From positions 434,001 through 498,000 of the forward strand of contig JAAVTG010000670.1 of assembly GCA_011947345.1 (NCBI GenBank): a stretch of 64,000 nucleotides of DNA, written 5' to 3'. The stretch comes from Phytophthora quininea (Eukaryota > Oomycota > Peronosporomycetes > Peronosporales > Peronosporaceae). A program made the translations under genes and the position numbers. Positions within the stretch are counted from its first letter, which is position 1. Every line of letters starts with the position of its first letter. Of this stretch, positions 42,127 to 52,154 are shown one piece after another. The notes beneath the pieces are model-generated. The model was not told where the DNA came from. It saw nothing but the letters and a program-made list of their open reading frames with translations, and made no database searches.

Positions 42127-42414
42127 TCACGAGCCAAACCCGTACAGGGTGCGGCCTTGGTGCTTCAGCGCGTAGACAACATCCATTGTAGTGACGGTTT
42201 TACGGTTGGCGTGTTGTGTGTAGACGACAGCATCGCGCACGAGGTTGCCAACGAAGACCCTGAGCACTGCATGGGTCTCTTCAATCACCAACTCCGACAT
42301 TCGAATGACTCCGGCACGGCGCGCAAGTCTGCGGATATCATTTCTTGAGATGCCGTGGATATTATCGCGCAGCACGCGCCGATGACGTCTGGGACCCTTT
42401 CCGCGGCCAGGCAT
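42127..42414 (-). CDS. Histone H4 variant with short N-terminal tail
   Basis: 95 residues, intact, intronless. The histone fold is clear: [54 protein letters not shown]. The tail is only [13 protein letters not shown]: relative to canonical H4 about ten residues are missing, removing the positions of K8, K12 and K16, and K20 is Arg. Many core positions differ (for example [15 protein letters not shown]). With the ORF intact and the fold conserved, this looks like a divergent variant rather than a decayed replication-dependent gene. Upstream CTCACTTTC (42479-42489 region, minus strand) matches the oomycete Inr. Confidence 0.9.
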   Translation of the reverse strand: MPGRGKGPRRHRRVLRDNIHGISRNDIRRLARRAGVIRMSELVIEETHAVLRVFVGNLVRDAVVYTQHANRKTVTTMDVVYALKHQGRTLYGFGS

Positions 42415-42861
42415 GGAGCCTATGGACTTCTTCTAGGCTGTAGGAACACCGCGCTGATCCGGACCGTGGAGCAGAATCGAAAGTGAGGGAGACGAAGAGA
42501 ACAAGCATTGGTAGCTTGAAGATGATGTCGCATTATTAAAAACATCCCATTCCGGCGCGATACGGACTTCTTCAACCGATGCAAGAGATGTGTGCTGCTT
42601 TACGCGCTGCCGCGGAGAATGCATCTGTCGAGCTGTCTTCGTATGAACATGCAGAGCTCTAGAGCTCAACGAGAATCCACGCGGCCCAACGAGGCGCTGT
42701 GCCAGATGTATCGGCCGCGTTTGGCACCATCCAGGCAAACGTCGTACGCGTTAATCTGCGCGCCAAACTCCGACAGGCAAAATCTCCATGTAGTTGAATG
42801 TTCAAACATGCTGGTATATGCTCTAGCAAGCTGTTAGACTGGCCTGGTTTGGGATTTACCT

Positions 42862-43596
42862 CTAGCTTGTCGATGGTGCTTTAAGTGACGCAATGCACTC
42901 CAGTAACTCTCTGTGTCTGCGGTTAGCGGCGCAGATATCCTGCTTGTGTTGTCGTTCAATATCCTTCCAGCGGTTTAACTGCTGCTCATCGCGGCGTTGA
43001 AACCACAGAAAGAGCTGGATTACGTCGCAGTGCATGTGCTGGTTCGTGGGTGGAGCCCGACGTGGGCTAGATGCGCCGTCGTGCTGGGGCGTGGCATCGT
43101 TGCTGACCTCGCAAAGTGCAGGAAGCGAAGGTCGCTGGTTCTCGGGTAGCCACAAACTTGTGGTTTGTCTGTCAGCAACGGAAGGCACATGTGTTCTTGA
43201 TCGCAATGCATCCTCAACGCATTCTTCCACGTCATGACATTCTGCACGCTGCACGCGACTCTCGCCAGGGAGTGCATCGTTGCGAGGCACCGTCGAGCTC
43301 ACATGCACATCTTGACGCCTGGTGGTCGTAGCACGCTTCACGATTTTCAGCTTCAGCTCCAACGCTTTGCTCTTGATCGTGTTACTTTCACAAGACGTCG
43401 TGGAACACAAGCCCACAAATTTGCGCTTCAAACTCGCCGCGCTGCGCTCCGCCCACTGCAAGCCCTTGCTGCGGTTGTATCGTGCAGATACCGCCTCCCA
43501 ATCAGCTTTTCTCTGCGGTAGAGTGTCTCCCAGGATTGACAACAGGTGCTGTTGTTCGTCCTGGTTGTAGTTTCGGGATCCCTGAGGCTTCGTCAT
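42862..43596 (-). CDS. DUF6818-type Myb/SANT-like protein
   Basis: 244 residues from ATG 43596, intact. Residues about 8-65 have the SANT-like three-helix pattern with conserved Trp (DEQQHLLSILGDTLPQ, DWEAVSARYNRS, ERSAASLKRKFVGL), which matches the DUF6818 family expanded in Phytophthora. The central region is polar. The C-terminal part (QLFLWFQRRDEQQLNRWKDIE) is a coiled coil. Probably DNA-binding; such genes are often dispersed with transposons. Confidence 0.75.
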   Translation of the reverse strand: MTKPQGSRNYNQDEQQHLLSILGDTLPQRKADWEAVSARYNRSKGLQWAERSAASLKRKFVGLCSTTSCESNTIKSKALELKLKIVKRATTTRRQDVHVSSTVPRNDALPGESRVQRAECHDVEECVEDALRSRTHVPSVADRQTTSLWLPENQRPSLPALCEVSNDATPQHDGASSPRRAPPTNQHMHCDVIQLFLWFQRRDEQQLNRWKDIERQHKQDICAANRRHRELLECIASLKAPSTS

Positions 43597-43740
43597 CTTC
43601 ACGTGGAGCGAGCGTGAATGACTTCTCTACAGCACAACAACAGCAAGCACGGCGATTACCTTGGCTCTTCCTCCTCGTGCGTGGCGTTTTGCAAAGTGGC
43701 CAGTTATCCGTGGTGGAGGGATGGTGTGCCTTCTCGAGAG

Positions 43741-43842
43741 TTCTTTGTGCTCATCACACTTGAACCACGCTGGTCGTCGAGAGTTCCATCTTTCTTTATG
43801 CTCACCACCCTTGAACCACGCTGGTCGTCGGCATGGTGCCGG
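43741..43842 (+). repeat. 51-bp tandem duplication
   Basis: CTTGAACCACGCTGGTCGTCG occurs at 43759 and 43810, two imperfect units of 51 bp. 43603-44190 otherwise holds only short unsupported ORFs. Confidence 0.75.
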
Positions 43843-44243
43843 CGCAACACGCTTCCTCCAGTAGATGCAGGTATGTGTAGTCCTCTGTGACTTGCAAGTC
43901 CAGCACACGAGGGTGCCCAGATGAGGTAGCTGTAGCAAAAGACGGCGACAGTCCCAGCCAGACGAACACGCCACGACAACCAGATCCTACCCAAATATGT
44001 GCTGCTGTTCCTCCATCATCGGAAATGTACGACAAGGGCTACGCAACGATGCAGTCGTCGTCACTCTCGAGGGCCTTGTCCGCTCAAGATACGTGCATGA
44101 GATACATCCAGCTGAATTGGGCTTTCAGAAAACTCTGCATTAGGTTAGTGGAAGCCTGGGCGATATGCATGGTACTGACTAGTATGCAGTGAGCACACAT
44201 TGGTGTAAACACAGACAACCGTGCCTCCTACCAAAGCCGGCTG

Positions 44244-44964
44244 CTACGAATCCCACGTAAGATCCCTCAGTTTGATGCTAGCTTGGCAGTCCGCGTCGCG
44301 AAATAGCTTCAGGTTGGAGTAGTCGTTGATAGTGACGACGGTACCAGGAATGGGCAGATCGTCCGAGTCCGACGTCGTGTTCCACATGGTGCCGGTCAGA
44401 AGCAGCGAGTTGACAGCGTCGCGGTCTGTGTCGTAGCGATCACGGAAAAGCTGTTCGATCATCACAAGTGGTTAGTTTTGTGGCCCATATCCCTTCAATG
44501 TCGTAAGCGTACCGTGATCTGGTCTTGGAGCGGCTCCGGCGAGTCTGCGTCGACAAAGTGCAGCCGGACAAGCTTCAAGTCTCTGTAGGTGTGATCAGAC
44601 ACCCACAAGAGCTTCATACGCAGCGTCACTTTCTCTCGGATATCTGCTCTGAGGTGATCCTGTAGATCTGCGCTCAATAGAATTAATGATTAGCTTAGTC
44701 TTAATGCCGGGCATATTCCATACCTTCCACGGTAGATAGTATCCGTCGGCCACCACCCGGCTTTTCAAGCAGCTCACGCAGCCGCTCGTACGGGGTCTGC
44801 CGGGGTGGTGGCGAATCCTCCGAGACCTTCCTTGAACACGTAGCTGGAACAGCGACTGCTGTCACCACTGGTTTCACCTTGACGCTTTTGCTCCCGCTGC
44901 TGGCGGGAGCCGTGGCGACCACGTTTGCAGGTTTGCCTTTCATGCGGATATTCGCAAATGGCAC
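44244..44964 (-). CDS. Three-exon gene of unknown function
   Basis: Exons 44964-44724, 44667-44513 and 44450-44244, with GT-AG introns of 56 and 62 nt, give an uninterrupted 200-residue protein. The N-terminal 60 residues are Ala/Lys/Val-rich and look disordered. Later blocks include RLRELLEKPGGG, LLWVSDHTYRDLKLVRLHFVD and a C-terminal strand-rich part (PGTVVTINDYSNLKLF). I do not recognise the family. Exon phases and intron lengths agree well, which supports the model. CCATTTGCG at the start codon is FPR-like. Confidence 0.75.
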
Positions 44965-46014
44965 AGCACAACGGTGAAGCCTCGCTTCCCGTGGGTGAGG
45001 TATTGCTGTGTGTTGTGCTGTAGCCTATAGCCTATATTAAATGCTGGGCGTCCACTTTATCGAACGAGCGATCCAACATCCAAGCAAGAGCAGAAGCATT
45101 CCCCCCGTACGCTTTTTAAAAACATACCACATACCACTGGCGGCGAGAAACCCTCCCCAAAACTTCAACACGACGCGCAAGACAGGTTTCATCCGACCGA
45201 TAAAGCATTGCTGGAACAGCAGATAACTCCAGTGATAGTGCAGTCTGCGCTGCCCAAGAAAATGCTACACTACTCGGGCCTCATATGCGTCTACAACGTA
45301 GTCTTACAATGGTTTGGCAGACCTTACCGCTACACAACGTGCATATCCATCTCGGCGCTGACATGGAAGAGCGGTGGGCCACTGTGGTGGAGCTCAATCC
45401 AAAGAAGGTTTGAGCTGTACATCTGTATCTATACAGACGCGGCCGCTTCGTGGAACACAGTGGCCTACTTCAAAGTACCAGGATGGCAGCTACCAGTGTC
45501 ACAGAGACTCCGCAGACGTGATGATCCGCCTCTGTGGCCTGGGTCAGCTAAAGAACTCGTGTTAGCCAACTATACAGCAGAACCGCTACACTAACCGCTA
45601 CTAGTACACGACAACACCATGGTACGACACGTAAAAATCCTTGTTTTGGCGCCGTCGAGGAGCGTGAACACTCGGTTGGCCCCCACGGTATCCAGAAGGG
45701 CAACTTCAACGTCGCTGGAGTTGAAGTGTCTATACGTTTTTATAAAAGTTCACGAGACAGTATGATTGCAGAGATCGTATTGGGAAGCTGGATTATCAAC
45801 GTCGCGGATAGCTTTATGCATGAGCTAAGCGGATCACATATTGTTCCACCACTGGCGTAATTGGTAGGTGGCACTGCTAAGCATACCATATCCGCCAGAG
45901 TCGCTCCATCGATGAACCTTGCCGGCAAGTGATGCTCGCTCATCTCAAGTATTGCTCGCTCATCGATAGCTTAGGGATACACGCAAGTGAATGCAGTAGT
46001 TTCCGAGGTGTCCT
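44965..46014. other. Region with no recognised gene
   Basis: Short ORFs only (for example 45208-45594 plus, Trp/Ser-rich, no motif). Some frames near 45360-45590 look coding-like but are broken. Nothing further can be named. Confidence 0.35.
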
Positions 46015-46877
46015 ATGTTCCGTAAGGCACTGGTTATGCTGTGGGGACAGAACGAAGTTCGACAGAGCCAAATTTGCGCAGCTCATATTTCATTTTGCCA
46101 GCAACGACACCCAGCGACCAAGACTCCTGCAACTGCAATGTTTGCACCACGCAACCTCAAGTCTCATGGTCACGTTGAGCTCCACCGAGCGCTATCGGCG
46201 CTTGAAGCAAACCATTTGCGGTCCCTCGCTCGATCCGAAGACTTCTGGCTCCCGGATACTTGGGACGGTGTCCTCATTGACGAGTATCGCAGTCGTGCGG
46301 CACTCCCCGACGATACCGCTCGCGAGCTCACGGTTGATCTTGAGAAACACATCAAGACCTTTTTCCTGTGGCTACTGCGGGAGAGTGGGAATTCGTGAAG
46401 ACGAGATGCGGGGCTCAGGACCAGCTCGTGCGACGTGAATATGCGCCTGTGGGGTCGAACAGAGCGGCGGTGGATGTGTGCGCTCTCCCCGGGTCCGTTC
46501 TGATTGCTCTGGAGGACAACACCTTTCTGTATGGCTACAGGTGGAATCATCACGTCGCTATGCAGTCTAACAGAAAACTTATCCGGCTCAATAAGGGTGA
46601 CCTAATTCTATTCCGAGGTGACTTCATGTTTTCACTGGCGGGATATCAACGCAACAACGTGTGCGTTCACGGGATCCTGGATACCCCGCGCTACGCTCGA
46701 CAGGTGACTCACCTTCCTGATTTTGTCGCGGTGGAAGACGACACTCGCCCTGCTGACGAGCTGTTTTGCTTCGTTTGGAACTGTCCGTTCCGGAGCAGCG
46801 GAGTGGACTCGCTACGGAGGCACCTGAACCGGTACCATGGCATGTACTTCAACGCCGTGCGCCCGACACTCGATTAA
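46015..46877 (+). CDS. Beta-helix-like protein with C-terminal C2H2 zinc finger
   Basis: Two frames (46015-46398 and 46368-46877) overlap and are probably one ORF split by a single-base shift near 46370. The second contains a strand-rich core (LPGSVLIALEDNTFLYGYRW, then KGDLILFRGDF and VCVHGILD) resembling the double-stranded beta-helix of 2OG-oxygenase-like or cupin proteins. It ends in a C2H2 finger (C-x4-C-x12-H-x4-H: CFVWNCPF ... RRHLNRYH). No complete HxD...H iron triad is obvious. Function unknown; similar proteins accompany mobile elements in oomycetes, by my recollection of their pattern only. Confidence 0.5.
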
Positions 46878-47798
46878 CGGTGAGCAGGAGGGGCTGTAAA
46901 ACTAGTTGGTTTTTCCTGGTGTTCATTTTTAATAGTGCGGAGGCTAGTTTGCAGGATTGCAACCCCATTTATATATGTTCATCTTACTTCTTCACCAGCG
47001 TAAACTAAGCCAAGTCATACAACTAGAGGAAGGGACGACACGCGTGACGAAAACGCTCTGTCTACGCGTCGTTCGCCCAGTCCGAGGTGACGGTGCGTGT
47101 GATGCAGCGTCAAGTACTTCGTTTCTGGCTTGAGGAGGTTGGTCCGCGGAAGGTGCCGATGGCAAATCACTGGTCCGAGGTGACTGGTGTGCCGAGGCAA
47201 GAGTTCTAGCCTGAGATGGATGGCAACGTCGTGGAGGTGGTGCAACTAGTCCGTGTTGGCTAGTCTGCAAGCGGTGACGCCGAGATGGTGCGCCAAGAAT
47301 CCGAGATGGCTGGTGCGAAGGAGGTGACGACTGCAGCGCAAGAGCTGACCTGGCCGGGTTTGGTAGCTGCATTGCTCGACGGTTTATCCAAGGTTGAAGC
47401 TTAGCAGTCGGCGTCGTCGTCTTAACTGGCCCAAATCCGCACGTCTGACCAGAATGAACTTCCCCGCGCAGGACGCCAAGCTTCAGGACTTCTAGTCCTG
47501 GCTTGAGAAGCGTGGCCAGACGTTCCAATCATGCCAGCAAATGCTTCTTCCTGCTCGACATCGCGGGGCTCACGAACTACACGCAGTGCATCATCGCCTC
47601 GGACATGCCTGGACCGACCGATGCGAGAAGGTCTACGCGTCGCCAAGGCCGAGCGCTTCGATCTCACGGAGTTCGGACTGAAGGTCACGAGCAGTAGCGG
47701 ACATGTGCTGTACGACCGCAGCCCAATTGAGGCAGTAGCTAAAGGTCGATGTTGCAATTAATAAAATGGTTGAAAATCGCTACCTAAATGATCATCCT
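46878..47798. other. Region without a supported gene
   Basis: Overlapping short ORFs on both strands, none with a domain. The plus frames at about 47503-47760 look coding-like (KCFFLLDIAGLTNYTQCI, then FGLKVTSSSGHVLYDRSP) but shift frame in the middle; possibly a relic. Confidence 0.35.
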
Positions 47799-48662
47799 TC
47801 AGGGTTCATCTGCACTGTCAACTTCGTCGGAACTGTCGTCTTCGTCCGATCCACCGGTCGAGCTGGGAACGAAGGGGCTGCCTGAGCTGGGACTGGAACC
47901 AGAACCAAACAAATAATCCAGATTAGTACCTCCGTCTTCCTCAGAGGTACTATCATCGTGGGTGTGGTCGCTGGGCGTTTGCACGGCAGGGTCTCCATCA
48001 CCTCTACTGCCACTGCTGTGTGGGGCGGATCGACGCGCTGGTGGTGTACGGCGCGAAGGGCCCGTGTAGTAGCCACGCCCACCTCCTACAGAGGCAAACT
48101 TCCTCGCATACTGGTGTGGTGGTGGGCAGCGTCGCGCAGCAGCACTTGGCGAGGCCGACGCAGCAGCACTTGGCGGGGTCGACGCAGCAGCACTTGATGA
48201 ACGCGACGCAGCACTCGGCGAGGTTGACGCAGCTCTTGGTAAAGCTGACGCAGCAGCTCTGGGCCCTCTTCTTGGTGGAGAGAGCTGAGCAGCTTCCCGT
48301 GCCAGCAAACCTGCGCGGTCAGGGCTACCGCTTCTCGCCCTAAGATCAGCTTGGTGCTGGCGAAGTCTTGCTCGTGCTTCCTCTGTCACTTGCCTTACCA
48401 TGTCAAGTTGTACATTCCATCGGTCGGCAAGTGCGGTGGCGAATGCCTCTCCGCGAGTCCTGTCCACTTCAAGACAAACACCTCGTGCCGCCTCAAGACG
48501 TTCACGAGCGTCTCGGAAATTACCTCGGCGGTGTGCTATTTCGACGTGATTACGTGGGAACCATACTCGCGCGTCAAAAAGCTCGCGAATACGCTGTAGC
48601 ACCACCTCCAATGCTGCTTCCTCCTGCTGAATGGCCGCTTGCTGAAAATTCGTCGAGGCCAT
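47799..48662 (-). CDS. Coiled-coil, Ser/Ala-rich protein of unknown function
   Basis: 287 residues from ATG 48662, intact. Residues 5-105 are a helical, charged region (QQEEAALEVVLQRIRELFD). Residues about 130-185 are an Ala/Ser/Pro repeat encoded by a 24-bp minisatellite. The tail is Gly/Ser/Asp-rich and acidic (GGSDEDDSSDEVDSADEP). No known domain. It lies beyond the 3' side of the Helitron helicase on the same strand and could be a host gene, a gag-like product or Helitron cargo. Confidence 0.5.
   Translation of the reverse strand: MASTNFQQAAIQQEEAALEVVLQRIRELFDARVWFPRNHVEIAHRRGNFRDARERLEAARGVCLEVDRTRGEAFATALADRWNVQLDMVRQVTEEARARLRQHQADLRARSGSPDRAGLLAREAAQLSPPRRGPRAAASALPRAASTSPSAASRSSSAAASTPPSAAASASPSAAARRCPPPHQYARKFASVGGGRGYYTGPSRRTPPARRSAPHSSGSRGDGDPAVQTPSDHTHDDSTSEEDGGTNLDYLFGSGSSPSSGSPFVPSSTGGSDEDDSSDEVDSADEP
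48133..48260 (-). repeat. 24-bp coding minisatellite
   Basis: About five copies of CGCAGCAGCACTTGGCGAGG-like units, period 24 bp (8 codons, SAAASTPP type), inside the coiled-coil gene. Confidence 0.7.
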
Positions 48663-48789
48663 AGTAACAGGAATCCGTAAGCGAATATGCGAGACAAATA
48701 GATGGATCACGGTGTACATCAAGCTAATGTCGCTGTCAAATTCCCTGGCGTGCTGAGCCACCAACCATCAATCCATGATTCTCACACCT

Positions 48790-49560
48790 GTCCATAGCAT
48801 CTCAACATCACCACTACCAGGACAATCCAGCTGACACCGTTCGCCTTGTGCTGGTTGGCGACGTCAGGCACCTTGTCGAACTCACCCGTAAACTGGTTCA
48901 TCACGCTGTCCGTCTTGCCGTTCTCGTCGTTCTCAGCACCGGCAGAGATATTGTCGCGGTACTTGAGCCACGGGCCAGCCATACTGATGTGGTCGGTGGT
49001 GCACTTGCCCTTCTCCTTGATCGACACCGGCATGTCAACCATATCCTTGTCATCCCACTCGTCGAACGCGGACGGGAACGCCAAACGCTCGCTCTTCGTG
49101 TCGACATTCACAGTCGACGTCACGCGGCGGCAGCTCCTAGCCGAACGGAGCAGCTCCTTTCCATCCGGGATCTTGATCGTGTCCTTAGCGGAGTCGATCG
49201 TCGTCGTGCCAGCAATCGGGCTCATAGTCACCTTCTCGGGGACGCCACGAGGGGTTACTGTCAGCACGCTTGGCGACGTTAGGGTTGTACGACGCGAAGA
49301 TCGGGTGGCCCATGGGCATGTCGGTATCCAATGCACGGGCCGCAGGCGTTGGCCAGCTCCTTCGCCCCTGACCCGAGGAGCGTATCAAGGATGCCGCCAC
49401 GGAAAGTGGTGGCGCCTCCAAGCAGGGGGTCAACCTTGAACTTGGGACCCGCCCCTTCGCCTGTTTGGCGAGGTCGGCACAAAGGGTCATGTCCTCGTGA
49501 CTCGAGTTCGCGCAAGCCGTTCCATGCACTCAGCAAACCGAGTAGTACATCTTCGAGTCG
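48790..49560 (-). pseudogene. Mitochondrial-type aconitase fragment
   Basis: Frames on the minus strand carry aconitase blocks in order: ANSSHEDM (SCTNSSYEDM in intact enzymes), LANACGPCIG (an Fe-S cluster cysteine region), SYNPNVAKRADSNP, KGKCTTDHISMAGPWLKYR, GAENDENGK and DSVMNQFTGEFDKVPDVA. The sequence then diverges before the GEGSSRE active-site block. N-terminal and C-terminal parts are missing, there is an internal deletion after ADSNP, and the frames shift. It starts only about 30 bp beyond the Helitron helicase stop. Confidence 0.85.
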
Positions 49561-49588
49561 AGGTTCGACGCATCCTGCCGGGGTTCAG

Positions 49589-51519
49589 TCAAACAGATTT
49601 GTTTTTACCATTTGAATTTGAATAATCAGCTTCCATTTTCACGAACATCTCGTAGTCGAGCAATAGTTTCACCGCTGAGGCACTCGAGACGAGCCTCTTC
49701 GTCGATTGCAGCTTGCGGGGTCGAGCCCAAGCAATTATATCGCTGGTCAGAGGAGATAGCGCTGCAAAGGCAGTTCTGCTTGTTACACGAGACACCAATA
49801 GATAGGGCTGTTCCTTCTTGTTGGCGACCGAGTTGCTAGACCGCCATTCGGTCACCACCATGCTATTTAACGTCTCTCCCTGCACCTTGTACACGGTGGA
49901 AGACACGGCGCACACTAGCGGGAACTGCTGAATCCGAGTGGACAGGGAACGCGGTACGCCGCCGACAACCCCAGCAAGAGAAATATTGCACGCGCTGTAG
50001 CCTTCGCTGTCGAAGAACAGAGGAAATATGTTTTGGTCAGCAGAACCTAGCATTGGACTGGCACCTGGACCGCGATCAAGTCGGACGAGCACTGCAGGAG
50101 GGGGCAAACTGGGAACTTTCACCGTCATGTCGGCAACACTGTCATGAACTAATCGGAATGTCGTGCAAGGTTGAAAGCAGATAGCTTCTAACCGACCGAG
50201 AGTCCCGTTCGCTACCGTTTTGGCTGTTCGAATGTTTTGCGTGATTTGTATGGGCATGCCCACGGTCAAGTCGAGGTAGGGAGCCATGCGACCGAATTTG
50301 GAGTCCGGAAGCGCCATAATGTTTCGCACTTCGGCCGTACGGAGCCCAGATAGCTTGCCCTTGAAGTTCACTACAACACGAACTGGATACTCACCTTTCG
50401 GTAGTATCTTTGCAGCTGTTGAAATGTATAAGCTGTTGATTGACGTTCTTGTAGAGTTGTCAGGAGTCACGAAAGTGTCATAAGTTTGTTGAGTAGCTGC
50501 TTCCTGCATAGCATCCTTAGATGTCAGGACCCGCGAATTAATTATCTGTACAAATTCAGGAGTCCAGACGCCGAGGCGCGCCTGCTGGCACCCGCGACCC
50601 CATTCTGGGTCCGCTTTGAACCGAACAGAGTCTTTCAAGATCACAACATTCTTAAATTCGCACCAGAGGTGATAGCCAGCGAGCTCGTCTGCTGACATAG
50701 TTGACTTTGTAGAAGGGTTTTTATATAATGGTTCTCCCCACCGGAGGCAACTGCAAAAAGTCGCCAACTAGTACGACGTGAACACCACCGAACGGAACAT
50801 CCAGAACTCTCTTCGCGACACGTAAGCGCTTGTCTAGCTGCGAAAGCTGGTACTTCTTCATCATAGAAACCTCATCGATAATAATCAGATCGAGGTTTGC
50901 GATCGCGTCGCTTGAGCTCTTCTTTCGAATCTGCAACAGAAACCCTGCCAGAGTTCGCCCCCAATGAGTGTCGCTGCCTTGCCAGTCAGCGCCGTCTTAA
51001 CAACACACTCAGCACGACCCCAGCTTCCGCAAAGCGCCTGGACAGACTCTACGATTCGGCTCTTCCCTGTGCCACCTTCACCCCCAGGAACATAAGGAGT
51101 TGGCTGTCACGCAGTGCCGAAATTAGCGTCTCGCCGGAATCATACGACTCCTCCGCAAGTCTCCATCTCGTCAGTAGGGCCTTTCCTATCACTAGAAAAG
51201 CCCAGTGTTGCCTCTCGTTAAGGGTGAATGCTGCTGAAGTATCTGAAATACTAGCGAAGTTCCTTACCACCTTAGGATCATGCGATAAGGTTGACGAAGG
51301 CTGCCAGGTCATGCTAGACTGAAGCAGAGAGCTATCCAACAGCTCCACCACCTCTGTACAGCGGTCAGGTATTGTTGTTGGGGCAAGACTCAAAGTCAAT
51401 GCATTATCAGTGTGAGCATCTTTTACCCACTTCCTCATAGAAGGGATGGGCGGTAGTTCTGAAGTCGGCCATGCAGCAACTGGCCCCTGCGTCAATTTTT
51501 CAGCAATACCCCGTAGCAT
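49589..51519 (-). CDS. Helitron PIF1-like helicase domain
   Basis: Frames 51519-51049, 50936-50721 and 50767-49589. Walker A reads GGEGGTGKS once one missing G in a G run near 51087 is allowed for. Walker B is [10 protein letters not shown], followed by GDFLQLPPV. Further motifs are [10 protein letters not shown] and [10 protein letters not shown] (motifs V/VI). The helicase unwinds DNA during rolling-circle transposition. Stop at 49589. Confidence 0.85.
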
Positions 51520-52154
51520 TTCTCGATCCTTAAAAGGTCCATCAAGTATGCAATTCTCCTGTCAGGATTTGATGCCGTTGGGCAAGCAGCCGGATGCAAC
51601 GCCGAACTCTCCAAGATGACGTCAGGATCACCTTCTAGCTCCCACATCTGGAGTAGCCCTCTATTCTCCTCATCATCTTCGAACATGTCGACATCGTCTA
51701 GATCGTCAGCAACAAACAGATCATCGTTATCATCATTTGAGTCTTCGTCAGAGTCAGAATCGACATTAAATTCACCCTGTTCGGCTGCAGCTGCTGCTTC
51801 TCTCCGTAGTTTTGCCCTCTCGAACCCGCTATAATAATCAGCCATGTTGTCCATGATGGTTCGAGCAAATTCACTACACTGAGGTCTCCACTGCTCGTAC
51901 GTATCGATCCATCTTTGTTCATCTAAGTGTTCAGCACAACCAATGAGATCGTTCAGGCCACGAAATGGCTTAAAGAGAATTAAGGCAAGCACCGCATACT
52001 TGCATTGCTTTTCTGCTGACGCTTCCCCTGCAGTGTTGGGCATCCGAAAATTTTGTATGACTGGGACTACCTCTTTGTATCGCTTCCCTAAACAGTGTGT
52101 TTTGCTTAGAGGGTGGCCGCAAGCGAAGCTTAGCCTATTACTCGAGGCTCGCAT
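51492..52154 (-). CDS. Helitron Rep-helicase linker
   Basis: 220-codon frame joining Rep to helicase. It has a KPFRGLNDLIG block, typical of the Rep-helicase junction, and an acidic run (SDSDEDSNDDNDD) with DDLDDVDMFEDDEE. No catalytic residues expected. It overlaps both neighbours by frameshift. Confidence 0.75.
   Translation of the reverse strand: MRASSNRLSFACGHPLSKTHCLGKRYKEVVPVIQNFRMPNTAGEASAEKQCKYAVLALILFKPFRGLNDLIGCAEHLDEQRWIDTYEQWRPQCSEFARTIMDNMADYYSGFERAKLRREAAAAAEQGEFNVDSDSDEDSNDDNDDLFVADDLDDVDMFEDDEENRGLLQMWELEGDPDVILESSALHPAACPTASNPDRRIAYLMDLLRIEKCYGVLLKN

Noticed and set aside
49589..49620. CTGA after the RepHel stop as the Helitron 3' terminus
   Set aside because: No convincing GC-rich hairpin lies 10-15 bases upstream of it, so the end was left undefined.
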